This document shows, one piece after another, positions 1-8,800 of a DNA stretch of 60,517 nt. Made by a program: the position numbers and the translations under genes. The notes under the pieces were generated by a model that was not told the DNA's origin, did no database searches, and worked only from the letters and a program-made list of their open reading frames with translations. Numbering within the stretch: position 1 is the first letter of the stretch; every line of letters starts with the position of its first letter. The stretch spans positions 1-60,517 of the forward strand of contig NZ_LAJE02000161.1 of the NCBI RefSeq assembly GCF_000970465.2. Reading direction: 5' to 3'. The stretch comes from Devosia insulae DS-56. GTDB lineage: Bacteria > Pseudomonadota > Alphaproteobacteria > Rhizobiales > Devosiaceae.

Positions 1-25
1 CCTCAAGGGGGAGGGGAGCAGACGC

Positions 26-742
26 TCAGCGCTGGTTGAACAGGATCTTCTGCGCTTCCTTGTCGGTGGCGGCGCTGATCTGCTGGCTCTGCTCGAGCGT
101 GATGCCGAGGGCGCGCTGCACGGTCGGCCGGTCGGTGACGCGCTGGCGCCAGGCGGCGAAGCTCGGAAACTCGGCGATGTCGATGCCGTGATTGTCCGAA
201 CCGCGCGACCAATCGAAGATGGCGATGTCGGCGATCGAGTAATCGCCCGCCACATAGCCCTTGCCGAGCTCGGCTTGCTTCCGAAGCTGGGTATCGAGCA
301 CCCGGTAGAGCCGGTGGCTCTCATCCTGGTAGCGCTTGATGGCGTAGGGGATTTTTTCGGGGGCGTAGCGCGAGAAGTGGTTGTTCTGCCCCAGCATCGG
401 GCCGAAACCGCCGACCTGCCAGAACAGCCACTCGTCAATCTTGATCCGCTCGGACCAGCTGGTGCCGTAGAACTTGCCGAACTTCTCGGCGAGGTATTTG
501 AGGATCGCGCCGGACTCGAAGATCGAGACGGGCTTGCCCTCCGGACCCTCGGGATCGACGATCGCCGGGATCTTGTTGTTGGGCGAGATGGCGAGGAAAT
601 CGGGCTTGAACTGGTCGCCGCGACCGATGTTGATCGGGTAGATGGCGTAAGGCAGCGCCAACTCTTCGAGGATGATGGTGATCTTCCGGCCGTTCGGCGT
701 GGCGGCGTAATAGAGATCGATCGGCAAGGTCTGGGTGGTCAT
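26..742 (-). CDS. yfcG: glutathione S-transferase, YfcG/YghU (nu-class) type
   Basis: This 238-residue protein resembles the E. coli YfcG/YghU glutathione transferases, which act as cytosolic glutathione-dependent disulfide oxidoreductases. The N-terminal thioredoxin-fold half carries TPNGRKITIILEEL, the Thr-Pro-Asn-Gly region that replaces the catalytic Tyr/Ser of other GSTs. It also has SPNNKIPAIVD and the FESGAIL glutathione-binding motif. The helical C-terminal half contains WLFWQVGGFGPMLGQNNHF and YSIADIAIF, both typical of the family. I chose the ATG at 742. The frame stays open upstream but encodes unconserved residues. Substrate is unknown. Confidence 0.93.
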   Translation of the reverse strand: MTTQTLPIDLYYAATPNGRKITIILEELALPYAIYPINIGRGDQFKPDFLAISPNNKIPAIVDPEGPEGKPVSIFESGAILKYLAEKFGKFYGTSWSERIKIDEWLFWQVGGFGPMLGQNNHFSRYAPEKIPYAIKRYQDESHRLYRVLDTQLRKQAELGKGYVAGDYSIADIAIFDWSRGSDNHGIDIAEFPSFAAWRQRVTDRPTVQRALGITLEQSQQISAATDKEAQKILFNQR

Positions 743-889
743 TGGTGGAGTCCCGAGTCTGCTGCTGAAGTGGTGACGGAACGCCACCGGAGGACGAGGG
801 CTCCATATATCGGCACCTGACGATGGAAGACAACCCGCACACGGGAATGACAACGGCGGAGCGAGCCCCGCCGTTGAAAATCCATTCTG

Positions 890-1333
890 TTATGCGCGCT
901 GGATGCGCATATGCGGTTCACCATCGCTGGTGCGTGCCGCCGAGATGCCGCGCAGGTCCACCGTCGCCCGCACGCGCTGGCGATAGATCGGGCCCATCAG
1001 CTCGGATTTCGACACGTTGACGGGGCGATCGAACTTCACGGTCACCTCGTAGTGGTTCATGTCGGCGAGCAGTTGTACCCCGATGACCATGCCGATGAAC
1101 GGCTGGCTGAGGTAGGTGCCCTTGACGCGCTGGCCAACCTGCACCGGGCTGACCGCGCGTTCCGGCATCGCAGCTGAGGCGGTGTTCCAGTCGCGGTAGC
1201 CGTGGCGGTGGGCGATTTCTTCGAGCGCGGCACCCTGCCCCAGCGGGTTGCCCGCCAAAGCGCGTTCGGCGCGCAGCGCCTTGGCCTCGGCCTTGAGCGT
1301 GGCGGCACTGGGGGTATCGAGAGAGAAAGTCAT
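890..1333 (-). CDS. glyoxalase-related small protein
   Basis: This is a 147-residue protein. Its N-terminal ~45 residues (AKALRAERALAGNPLG, then EEIAHRHGYRDWNTASA) resemble the short helical region found in glyoxalase-superfamily-related proteins. The C-terminal half is beta-rich (QRVKGTYLSQPFIGMVIGV) with a conserved-looking VTVKFDRPVNVSKSELM stretch. The ATG at 1333 is preceded by AGAGGA at good spacing and is preferred to a TTG 15 bases upstream. No enzymatic residues can be assigned and the function is unknown. Confidence 0.75.
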   Translation of the reverse strand: MTFSLDTPSAATLKAEAKALRAERALAGNPLGQGAALEEIAHRHGYRDWNTASAAMPERAVSPVQVGQRVKGTYLSQPFIGMVIGVQLLADMNHYEVTVKFDRPVNVSKSELMGPIYRQRVRATVDLRGISAARTSDGEPHMRIQRA

Positions 1334-1601
1334 GTCGGTCCTCTTCAACAGAGGCGGATTTCTTCATGGGGCTCGCCTTGCCATGAACCGCCTCGAAGGG
1401 AGCGATCATGTGATGCGTCACGGATGATCCGCGGCTGGACTTGACCATCGGGTTTCCCCGGCGAGCGGCAGGCGCCAGCAGCACGGCGCGACATGTGGTG
1501 GATCGGGCGGGCTTTGTCAACTCGACCCCATTCGTGCAGCTGATGGCGAAGATCACGGTTTCTCGTTGGAGTGCGGCGCCGCGACCAGCTAGTGAACTGC
1601 A

Positions 1602-2369
1602 ATGACCGAGATCCTTCTGCTCGTTGCCGGGCTCATCGCCGGGACGCTCAACTCGCTGGCCGGCGGCGGCTCGTTCGTGCTGTTTCCGGCGCTGATGGCG
1701 GCCGGCGTGCCGCCGGTGATCGCCAATGCGTCGAACACCTATGCCTCGCTGCCGGGCTACATGAGCGGCGCCGCGGGGTTCTGGAAGGATATCGTCAAGC
1801 ATCGCGACAAGCTGCTGCCCTACACCGCCATCGCGCTGATCTTCGGTTTCGTCGGGGCGGAACTGCTGCTGCACGTGTCGAACGAAGCATTCGGCAAGAT
1901 CGTGCCCTGGCTGATGCTGTTTGCCGTGCTGCTGTTCGCCTTCGGCGGACAGATCAATGCGTTCATCGCCCGGCGCGCCGGCCAGGCGCGCGGCATGAAG
2001 ATCGCCGGCACCGTGGCAATCTATGCGCTGCTGGCGGCGCTGTGCGTCTATGGCGGGTTCTTCAATGCCGGGCTCGGCATCCTGCTGCTGGCGTTCCTGG
2101 CGCTGGCCGGATTGCCCGACATCCACGCGATGAACGGACTGAAGAGCTGGATCTCGAGCGCAGTGGCGCTGATCGCCGTGGTGCGCTTTGCGCTCTCGGG
2201 CTCGATCGACTGGTATCACGGCTCGTTCGCGCTGGTCGGGGCGACGATCGGCGGCTATGTGGCGGCGCGGCTGTCGCACCGGGTGCCGACCAAATGGCTG
2301 CGGGCGCTGGTCATCATCTATGCGAGCGGCCTGACGGTCTGGTTCTTCTGGCAGGCTTACGGCGCGTAG
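1602..2369 (+). CDS. sulfite exporter TauE/SafE family membrane protein
   Basis: This 255-residue, strongly hydrophobic protein has about eight predicted membrane segments. It begins with the family motif AGLIAGTLNSLAGGGSF, and a second copy of the repeat lies around YGGFFNAGLGILLLAFLAL. TauE/SafE (DUF81) proteins are inner-membrane permeases for sulfur-containing or other organic anions; the substrate cannot be read from sequence. The start ATG has only a weak Shine-Dalgarno. The gene converges on the molybdopterin oxidoreductase gene with a 6-base gap. Confidence 0.92.
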   Translation: MTEILLLVAGLIAGTLNSLAGGGSFVLFPALMAAGVPPVIANASNTYASLPGYMSGAAGFWKDIVKHRDKLLPYTAIALIFGFVGAELLLHVSNEAFGKIVPWLMLFAVLLFAFGGQINAFIARRAGQARGMKIAGTVAIYALLAALCVYGGFFNAGLGILLLAFLALAGLPDIHAMNGLKSWISSAVALIAVVRFALSGSIDWYHGSFALVGATIGGYVAARLSHRVPTKWLRALVIIYASGLTVWFFWQAYGA

Positions 2370-2375
2370 GTCCGC

Positions 2376-4463
2376 CTAACCCTTGCGCACCCACACCGAG
2401 GTGTCGTGGAAGGCGGCGCCGCCGAACGGGCGGACCGGGTCGGAGCCGATCAGGGTGTTGATCCCAACGCCGTTGCGATGTGCCGAGTTCGGGTGGATGC
2501 CCTCGGCGATCAGCACGCCGCGCTGCATGCCGGCAAAGAACACAGCCTTCAGCGCCACCTCGCCGCGGCGATTGCCAAGCGTCACCGGGTCGCCATCGGC
2601 GATGCACAGTTCGGCTGCATCGTCGGGATGAACGAACACGGTCGGCTCGGGCTGGCGCTTCTGGCTGCCGGCGGTTTCGGCGAAACTCGAGTTGAGAAAG
2701 CTGCGCGACGGGCTGGTGGCGAGGCGGAACGGGGTTTCGGCGTCGACGCGCTCGGTGACATCCCAATGGTCGGCGAAGCGCGGCATCTCCGAGGGATCGC
2801 AGACCCAGTTGTAGCCCTTGAGCCGCGCCACCGCGTCCCAGTCCGGCTCGAAACGATAGCGCTTATCCGGCCAAGCGAAACCATCGGCGAAGCGGGCTTT
2901 CTCGTCCGGCCAGGCGCCGTCGATGAAGCCGGTCCTCTCGATCTCATCGAGTTCACCAAAGCCGGAGCGGCGGAAGGTTTCGGCCACCATCTCACGATCG
3001 GTGAGGTGCATCGAGGCGTGGTCGGTGCCGAGGCGGCGCAGCAGTTCGTTGACCACCTCGAAATTGGAGCGGCACTCGCCGGGAGCGTCGACCAGCTTCG
3101 GGCCGTAGAGCAGCCGCGTATGGCCGCCGCGCCGGTAATAGTCGTTGTGCTCGAGGAACATGGTGGCCGGCAGCACGATATCGGCCAGCTTGGCCGTATC
3201 GGTCATGAACTGCTCGTGCACCACGGTGAATAGGTCGTCGCGTGCAAAGCCGGCGCGGGTGAGCCCCTGCTCCGGGCTGACATTGACCGGGTTGGTGTTC
3301 TGGATGAACAGCGCCTTGACCGGGCCGCCGCCCTTCAGCGCGGTACTGTCGCCGGTCAGCACCTTGCCGATCTCGCACATGTCGAGCTCGCGGCCGCCCG
3401 GCCCCATCTCGGCGCCAGTGATGATCGACTTGTCGAGCTTCCATGAACCCGAGTTGGAGTGGAAGGCGCCGCCGCCATGGTGCTGCCAGGAGCCGGTCAT
3501 CGCCGCGACCGACAGCGCCGCATGCATCGAGGTCGAGCCGTTGCGCTGGCGGGTGAAGCCGTAGCCGAGGCGGAAGTAGGTTTTTGGCGTGGTGCCGACA
3601 AGCCGGGCAAAGGCCTCGATCTCAGTGACGGCAAGGCCGGTGATGGCCGCGGCCCACTCGGGCGTGCGGCTCTGGAGGTGGGCCTCGAACTCGGGCGAGA
3701 AGTCGGTGTAGTCGGCCATGTAGGCGCGGTCAGCCAGGCCGTCGCGCAGCAGGATATGCATCACCGCCACGGCCAGCGCCCCATCGGTGCCGGGGCGCAC
3801 GACGAGCGCCATGTCGGCCTGCTCCATGGTGCCGTTGCGATAGATATCGATAGCGACGATCTTCGCGCCACGCTCCTTGCGGGCGCGGATGGCGTGGGTC
3901 ATCACGTTGACCTGGGTGGCGACGGCGTTGGTACCCCAGATGACGACGCAATCGCTGTCGGCCATCGACTCGGGGTTGGGGCCGGCCAGCACGCCGGTGC
4001 CGGCGATGAAGCCAGGCCAGGCGGTGCCGGTGCAGATGGTGTCGTACTGCAGCGAATAGCCGCGGGCGTGGCGCAGCCGCTCGATGCCGTCGCGGTGCAC
4101 ATGGCCCATGGTGCCGGCGTAGAAATAGGGCCAGATCGCCTCGGGCCCGTCGGTGCGCTCAATCTCCAGCCAGCGCGCGACGATCTCGTCGAAGGCTTCA
4201 TCCCAGCTGATCTGCTGGAATTCACCAGAACCCTTTTTGCCAACGCGGCGAAGGGGATGGGTCAAACGGTTCGGGTGATGAATCCGCTCAGCATAGCGCG
4301 CCACCTTCTCGCAGATGACGCCGGCGGTGTAGGGATCGTCCTTGGCGCCGCGGACCCGGCCAATGGTCCGCTGGTCGATCAATTCGACATCGAGCGCGCA
4401 GGTCGACGGGCAATCGTGCGGGCAGACCGAACGGGCGGTGCGGGGCGTGGTGATGGCGTTCAT
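2376..4463 (-). CDS. molybdopterin (bis-MGD) oxidoreductase with [4Fe-4S] cluster
   Basis: This 695-residue protein belongs to the DMSO-reductase superfamily. The N-terminus carries an iron-sulfur site with C14, C18, C22 (CPHDCPSTC) and C51 (GVICEK). Next come the molybdopterin domains, with signatures such as WGTNAVATQVN, RPGTDGALAVAVMHIL and QNTNPVNVSPEQ, and a C-terminal dinucleotide-binding domain ending HRNGVGINTLIGSDP. There is no Tat signal, so a cytoplasmic location is inferred. No electron-transfer partner subunit lies nearby. The frame continues upstream of the chosen ATG without conserved sequence. Substrate unknown. Confidence 0.93.
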   Translation of the reverse strand: MNAITTPRTARSVCPHDCPSTCALDVELIDQRTIGRVRGAKDDPYTAGVICEKVARYAERIHHPNRLTHPLRRVGKKGSGEFQQISWDEAFDEIVARWLEIERTDGPEAIWPYFYAGTMGHVHRDGIERLRHARGYSLQYDTICTGTAWPGFIAGTGVLAGPNPESMADSDCVVIWGTNAVATQVNVMTHAIRARKERGAKIVAIDIYRNGTMEQADMALVVRPGTDGALAVAVMHILLRDGLADRAYMADYTDFSPEFEAHLQSRTPEWAAAITGLAVTEIEAFARLVGTTPKTYFRLGYGFTRQRNGSTSMHAALSVAAMTGSWQHHGGGAFHSNSGSWKLDKSIITGAEMGPGGRELDMCEIGKVLTGDSTALKGGGPVKALFIQNTNPVNVSPEQGLTRAGFARDDLFTVVHEQFMTDTAKLADIVLPATMFLEHNDYYRRGGHTRLLYGPKLVDAPGECRSNFEVVNELLRRLGTDHASMHLTDREMVAETFRRSGFGELDEIERTGFIDGAWPDEKARFADGFAWPDKRYRFEPDWDAVARLKGYNWVCDPSEMPRFADHWDVTERVDAETPFRLATSPSRSFLNSSFAETAGSQKRQPEPTVFVHPDDAAELCIADGDPVTLGNRRGEVALKAVFFAGMQRGVLIAEGIHPNSAHRNGVGINTLIGSDPVRPFGGAAFHDTSVWVRKG

Positions 4464-4710
4464 GGCGCCGAGATTTATCACGCAGGTTCGGGCGGCAACA
4501 GGGCGAACCATTGCCCATGCGACGGCCCCCCTTGCCCCCGCCAGGAGCCAATTGCACAAGCAATGGGCAGTGACCGCTGGCGGTTCCAGGTGTTCCAGCG
4601 CGAAACCGGGCTGATCCATGCAAACCCTGCACCGCACCCATGCAGGTCGCTGCGTTCCCGGATCGAGAGGCGAAGCGGAGCCTTGAGCTATATTCGGGAG
4701 GATTTTCAGC

Positions 4711-6846
4711 ATGGCCTATTATCCACCTCGCATCGATCCGGACGCGCTCGATGGCAGCGACGGCTTCAACATCAGCGGCGCCACCACCGACGACCGGCTG
4801 GGGACCAGCGTCGAGAACGCCGGCGACGTCAACGGCGATGGCTTTGACGACATCATCGTCAGCGGCCGCGACCGGATGGGCAACGCCGTCTACAACTACG
4901 TTGTCTTCGGCTCGGCCGAGCCGTTTGCAGCCGATTTCAACATCACCGAACTCGACGGCAGCAACGGTTTCGCGATCGATACGGTGGACAAGGCCTGGTA
5001 CGTCCAGGGCGCCGGCGACATCAATGGCGATGGCTATGACGACCTGATGGTCGGCACCACCAACGATGCCGACCAGTATGGCTACGAGGACATCCACGTC
5101 GTCTTCGGTAAGGCGGACGGGTTCGAACCATATGTCTGGCTCGAGCAGCTCGACGGCGAGAACGGTTTTACGCTCAACGGACCGCCCCGATCGACCGCCA
5201 ACTACACCATCGCCTCGGCCGGCGACACCAATGGCGACGGCTTCGACGATGTGCTGATCACCACCCAGTACGAGGCCCGGCTGCTGCTCGGCAAGGCCGA
5301 CGGTTTTGCTGCGGACGCGATCGTCACCGATGCGACCGCCTCGATCTTCAACTCGAGCCAGTGGGGCTACGCGCCGCCGTCCGGCATCGGCGACATCAAC
5401 GGCGACGGGTTCGGTGATGTGGCGATCGGCGAAGCGGTGATCTTCGGCGGTGCCGACGGATTTCCCGCCGGCCTCACCGTCGACCAGCTCGACGGCAGCA
5501 ACGGCTTCCGGCTCGACCCCGATGTCAACCGCTCGGTCGCGGCGGCCGGTGACGTGAACGGCGACGGCATCGACGACTTCATCGTCGGCAACCCCAACGC
5601 CCGGCCACACGGCCACATCGATGGCGGCGAGGCCTATGTGGTGTTCGGCAAGGCAGGCGGGTTTGATGCTGCGCTCGATCTCGCGGCGCTCGACGGCAGT
5701 GACGGCTTCGTCATCCGCGGGCCCACCCTGTCGCGGCTGGGGGTGGAGGTGGCCGGGGCCGGAGACGTGAACGGCGATGGTTTCGATGATGTGCTGGTGC
5801 AGACCGGCTATGGCAGCGCGCACGTGGTGTTCGGCCGGGCGAGTTTCCACACGCCGGGCTTCGACGTCGACGATCTCGACGGCCGCAACGGCTTCGAAAT
5901 CGACAGCGCCGACCCCTATTCCGGGTTTGAGGACATTGCCGGGCTCGGCGACTTCAATGGCGACGGCTTCGCCGACCTCGCCTTCGGCAACAGCCAAGCC
6001 AGCCCGGGCGGCCTCTATCTCTCCGGAACCACCGCGGTGGTGTACGGGCTGAAGCCCACCGAAGCGGTGACCCGGATCGACGCGGCCGGCGACCAGACGA
6101 TGCGGGGCGGGCTCGGCAATGACGTGCTGATCAGCCATGGCGGCGACGACCACCTGATCGGCGATGCGGGCAATGATTCACTGCGTAGCGTCGCGGGCGC
6201 CGACATTCTCGAAGGCGGGCTCGGCAACGACGAGTATTTCGTGTTCGCCGACCGCACCGACAGCATCATCGATAGCGGCGGCATCGACACGATCCGTGCG
6301 ACGACGCACTGGGACCTTGCCGGCAATCCCGAGATCGAGAACCTGGTGCTCGCCGATGCGGGCGATTGGCACGTGAACGGCAACGCCCTCAACAACCGGC
6401 TGGTCGGCGGCTTTGGCGACAACGTGCTCTCCGGCGGCAATGGCGATGACCGGCTCGAGGGTGGCGGTGGCGACGACATCCTGATCGGTGGCTTTGGCCG
6501 CGATGTGCTGATCGGCGGCGCCGGCTCGGACCGCTTCGACTTCGCCAGCTACCAGAGCGAGCCGACCGTGGGTCGCGACGTGATCGTCGACTTCGAAGCG
6601 GGAGACCTCATCAACCTTGCCGGCGTCGACTCCAACGTCTGGCGCAAAGGCAACCAGGCCTTCACGTTCATCGGCGACGGCGAGTTCACCGGCAAGTGGG
6701 GCCAGTTGCGCTACGACTACTTCACCTTCACCAACGGTGAAGTGGTGACCATCATCGAAGCCGACACGGATGGCGATGGGGAGGCCGATTTCGGCCTCGA
6801 ACTGCGCGGCCAGCATGTGCTGACGGCGGGCGACTTCATTCTCTAG
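4711..6846 (+). CDS. FG-GAP repeat and RTX calcium-binding protein, probable type I secreted
   Basis: This 711-residue acidic protein has no N-terminal signal peptide. Residues ~35-430 contain seven FG-GAP/integrin-alpha-like repeats, each with a G-D-x-N-G-D-G-x-x-D calcium loop (from about residues 38, 102, 171, 227, 281, 351 and 413). They alternate with LDGSNGF-type linkers, which suggests a beta-propeller. Two RTX nonapeptide clusters follow (GGLGNDVLISHGGDDHLIG near 469, GGNGDDRLEGGGGDDILIG near 570). A C-terminal module ending in AGDFIL is shared with the next gene. A GGGAGGA Shine-Dalgarno precedes the ATG. Export by a type I system is inferred; no transporter is in the window. Confidence 0.9.
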   Translation: MAYYPPRIDPDALDGSDGFNISGATTDDRLGTSVENAGDVNGDGFDDIIVSGRDRMGNAVYNYVVFGSAEPFAADFNITELDGSNGFAIDTVDKAWYVQGAGDINGDGYDDLMVGTTNDADQYGYEDIHVVFGKADGFEPYVWLEQLDGENGFTLNGPPRSTANYTIASAGDTNGDGFDDVLITTQYEARLLLGKADGFAADAIVTDATASIFNSSQWGYAPPSGIGDINGDGFGDVAIGEAVIFGGADGFPAGLTVDQLDGSNGFRLDPDVNRSVAAAGDVNGDGIDDFIVGNPNARPHGHIDGGEAYVVFGKAGGFDAALDLAALDGSDGFVIRGPTLSRLGVEVAGAGDVNGDGFDDVLVQTGYGSAHVVFGRASFHTPGFDVDDLDGRNGFEIDSADPYSGFEDIAGLGDFNGDGFADLAFGNSQASPGGLYLSGTTAVVYGLKPTEAVTRIDAAGDQTMRGGLGNDVLISHGGDDHLIGDAGNDSLRSVAGADILEGGLGNDEYFVFADRTDSIIDSGGIDTIRATTHWDLAGNPEIENLVLADAGDWHVNGNALNNRLVGGFGDNVLSGGNGDDRLEGGGGDDILIGGFGRDVLIGGAGSDRFDFASYQSEPTVGRDVIVDFEAGDLINLAGVDSNVWRKGNQAFTFIGDGEFTGKWGQLRYDYFTFTNGEVVTIIEADTDGDGEADFGLELRGQHVLTAGDFIL

Positions 6847-6855
6847 ATCTTCTCA

Positions 6856-6944
6856 CCGTTTCAAGTGAAACGGCGAAAGGATCTAGATCCTTGATTTGGT
6901 CGCGCTTTCGAACCGGAAAAGTCTGCAACTTTTCCTGAAAGCGC
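6856..6944. repeat. intergenic palindromic element with three inverted repeats
   Basis: Between the two RTX genes lie three perfect palindromic units. CCGTTTCA-AG-TGAAACGG occupies 6856-6873 and GGATCTAGATCC occupies 6879-6890. A two-step hairpin at 6902-6944 has outer arms GCGCTTTC/GAAAGCGC and inner arms GGAAAAGT/ACTTTTCC. The arrangement resembles the short intergenic palindromes that are common in Rhizobiales genomes. It could also stop transcription or protect mRNA ends between the genes. Confidence 0.6.
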
Positions 6945-6960
6945 TCTGAGGGAGAGTTCC

Positions 6961-7755
6961 ATGGCCTACATCATGGGCACCGACGCGCCCGAGACACTCA
7001 CCGGCAGCGACGCCAACGACGCAATCCTCGGGTTTGCCGGGGACGATCACATCATCGGCCTAGGCGGCAGCGACCAGTTGTTCGGGCATGGCGGCGCCGA
7101 CCTGCTCGAGGGCGGGCTAGGCGACGACATCTACCAGCTTATCGACGATCGCTCCGACACCATCATCGATATCGGTGGGGTGGACACCATCCGCGCGACG
7201 GTGGCGATCGATCTCGAGGATTATCCCGAGATCGAGAACCTCACCATGGCCATCGACTATTCCGGCCGCTCATTGCTGGGCAACGCGTCGGACAACGAGC
7301 TGATCGACTGGGGCGGCAGCAACCGGCTCGACGGGCGCGATGGTGATGACTATCTCAACGCCGGGGCCGGCAATGACCTGTTGATCGGCGGGCTCGGCAC
7401 GGAGTTCATGCTCGGCGGACAGGGCCGGGATCGCTTCGACTTTCGCAGCGTCGAGGAGATCGGTGCCGGCGAGACGACGCGTGATGTGATCTGGGACTTC
7501 AAGCCGACGGCGGACAAGATCAACCTGGGGTCGATCGACGCCAACGAGCAGTTCGCCGGCAACCAGGCGTTTCAGCTGCTGGGCTTTGCCGAGTTCACCG
7601 GCAAGGCCGGCGAATTGCGCTGGGTCTATGACCAGCGCGCCGATCTTTCCGCCGTAACGCTGGTCGAAGGCGACACAGACGGTGACGGCGTGGCGGATTT
7701 TCAACTCGAGTTGAATGGCCGGCTGCCAATGTACGCAGCCGACTTCATCCTCTAG
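6961..7755 (+). CDS. RTX (hemolysin-type) calcium-binding protein
   Basis: This 264-residue acidic protein has RTX glycine-aspartate nonapeptides at about residues 20-55 (GFAGDDHIIGLGGSDQLFG) and 118-150. It is a shortened paralog of the C-terminal third of the preceding gene: DTIIDIGGVDTIRAT, GNQAFQLLGFAEFTGKAGEL, EGDTDGDGVADFQLEL and the terminus ADFIL all match. The shared C-terminus is likely a type I secretion signal (inference). A GGGAGAG Shine-Dalgarno lies 5 bases before the ATG. No catalytic domain is seen, so a structural or adhesive role is possible. Confidence 0.88.
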   Translation: MAYIMGTDAPETLTGSDANDAILGFAGDDHIIGLGGSDQLFGHGGADLLEGGLGDDIYQLIDDRSDTIIDIGGVDTIRATVAIDLEDYPEIENLTMAIDYSGRSLLGNASDNELIDWGGSNRLDGRDGDDYLNAGAGNDLLIGGLGTEFMLGGQGRDRFDFRSVEEIGAGETTRDVIWDFKPTADKINLGSIDANEQFAGNQAFQLLGFAEFTGKAGELRWVYDQRADLSAVTLVEGDTDGDGVADFQLELNGRLPMYAADFIL

Positions 7756-7811
7756 CCCGGGGTTACCCGGTCACTGGTGCACGCCCCTCCCGATGCCGGG
7801 AGGACAAAGGG

Positions 7812-8003
7812 CTATTCTTCGGCGCGGATTTTTTTCAGCTCGGCATTGTAGATGCGCAGGCTGAGATAGATGGCGAACATGAAGCAGACGATGCCGGTGA
7901 TCTGCGACAGCGGCAGGCCGGCGGCAATCGGCAGGTGCTTGGCGATGATCAAGGCAACAACGAGCATGAGGACAGACACGACCTCAGCAGAGCGGAACAG
8001 CAT
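7812..8003 (-). CDS. small two-helix membrane protein
   Basis: This 63-residue hypothetical protein has two hydrophobic segments (VVSVLMLVVALIIA and ITGIVCFMFAIYLSL) and a charged C-terminus (NAELKKIRAEE). GGGGAG lies just before the ATG at 8003. It fits a small inner-membrane protein. I recognise no family and no function. Confidence 0.65.
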   Translation of the reverse strand: MLFRSAEVVSVLMLVVALIIAKHLPIAAGLPLSQITGIVCFMFAIYLSLRIYNAELKKIRAEE

Positions 8004-8095
8004 GGCTCCCCTTTACTTTCTTTTCGAGATGCGCTGACGCTCGGCGCGGATTAGCTCCGCCTGACGGAGCCCCCGCAAATCACGTTACGGAAAAG

Positions 8096-8121
8096 CGCAA
8101 AAGGTTCCATCAACTTTTGCG
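8096..8121 (-). terminator. possible terminator after the SugE gene
   Basis: An inverted repeat CGCAAAAG/CTTTTGCG with a 10-base loop lies 63 bases past the stop of the exporter gene. On the minus strand it is followed by CTTTTCC. The stem is A/T-rich and the T-run short, so this is tentative. Confidence 0.35.
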
Positions 8122-8183
8122 TTATCCCGCATTTTCGTCAAAGAGGCTGGCGCGGAAGCCACAGCGGCAGCGCCGAAGGTCGG

Positions 8184-8498
8184 CTAACTGACCAGCTTGA
8201 GGCCGACAATACCCGCGACGATCAGCCCGATACTGGCAAGCCGCAGCGCGGTGGCCGGCTCGTGGAACAGCATGATGCCGAGGACAGCTGTACCAATGGT
8301 GCCGATGCCGGTCCAGATGGCATAGCCCGTGCCGACCGGCAGGTCGCGCAGGGCGATGCCAAGCAGCACGACGCTGGCGACCATCGCCGCCACGGTAATG
8401 GCCGTCGGGCCGAGCCGGGTGAAGCCTTCGGTGTATTTGAGGCCGATGGCCCAGACGATTTCCAGCAGGCCGGCAATAGTGAGGTAAACCCACGCCAT
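8184..8498 (-). CDS. sugE: SMR-family guanidinium exporter SugE/Gdx
   Basis: This 104-residue four-helix small multidrug resistance protein is very close in pattern to E. coli SugE/Gdx, which exchanges guanidinium for protons across the inner membrane. Residues that mark the Gdx subtype are present: G10, E13 and W16 in [18 protein letters not shown], and the [17 protein letters not shown] helix. The proton/substrate Glu is E13. AAGGAG lies 7 bases before the ATG. Immediately upstream is a guanidine-II riboswitch-like pair of hairpins, which agrees with the assignment and suggests ligand-induced expression. Confidence 0.93.
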   Translation of the reverse strand: MAWVYLTIAGLLEIVWAIGLKYTEGFTRLGPTAITVAAMVASVVLLGIALRDLPVGTGYAIWTGIGTIGTAVLGIMLFHEPATALRLASIGLIVAGIVGLKLVS

Positions 8499-8800
8499 GG
8501 GAGGAGCTCCTTGAACGCGGGCCGTCCCGCTGACGATGGGGAAGTGTCGGGGTCGTCCCCAACGGGGAGCGATATAGGCCCGGGACGCGCCGTTGAGAAG
8601 TGCCCGGGATGCAGATCTGCTGGTCCGGGGCTGGGCACGATCCCGCCAAACTGAACGATCCCTGAACAGGGCTGATCACAAGCGCGATGGAATCCGGTTT
8701 TTGGGTCTGGAAGCGTGGTTTTGCCTTGTGTAGGAGACCGCCAATCGCACCCGCCGGGGGGCCGGGCGATGTTCATGTCACTGCATAGCTGAGGACGCAT
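8499..8800. other. divergent intergenic region, sugE / fecR-like gene
   Basis: This 302-base region holds the guanidine-II riboswitch candidate at its left end. It must also contain the promoters of both divergent genes. A small hairpin, CCCTG-AA-CAGGG, lies near 8661-8672. I see no convincing -35/-10 pair, and no further gene. Confidence 0.5.
8517..8563 (-). promoter_or_regulatory. guanidine-II (mini-ykkC) riboswitch candidate
   Basis: Read on the minus strand, two hairpins with ACGR tetraloops precede sugE. The distal one (8563-8546) is GUUGGGG-ACGA-CCCCGAC. The proximal one (8530-8517) is GCGGG-ACGG-CCCGC. A 15-base spacer separates them. This is the defining architecture of the mini-ykkC/guanidine-II riboswitch class, whose usual target in proteobacteria is sugE. 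The proximal hairpin ends 6 bases before the AAGGAG Shine-Dalgarno, so control of translation is likely. The match was made by eye. Confidence 0.82.

Noticed and set aside
918-2279. Long minus-strand open frame over the TauE/SafE gene
   Set aside because: The product is dominated by Arg, Gln and His with no fold, and it overlaps two genes with clear family motifs.
4830-6000. Repeated GDVNGDGFDD-coding units as a DNA repeat or CRISPR-like array
   Set aside because: The repeats are protein-level FG-GAP blades with irregular DNA spacing and diverged sequence.
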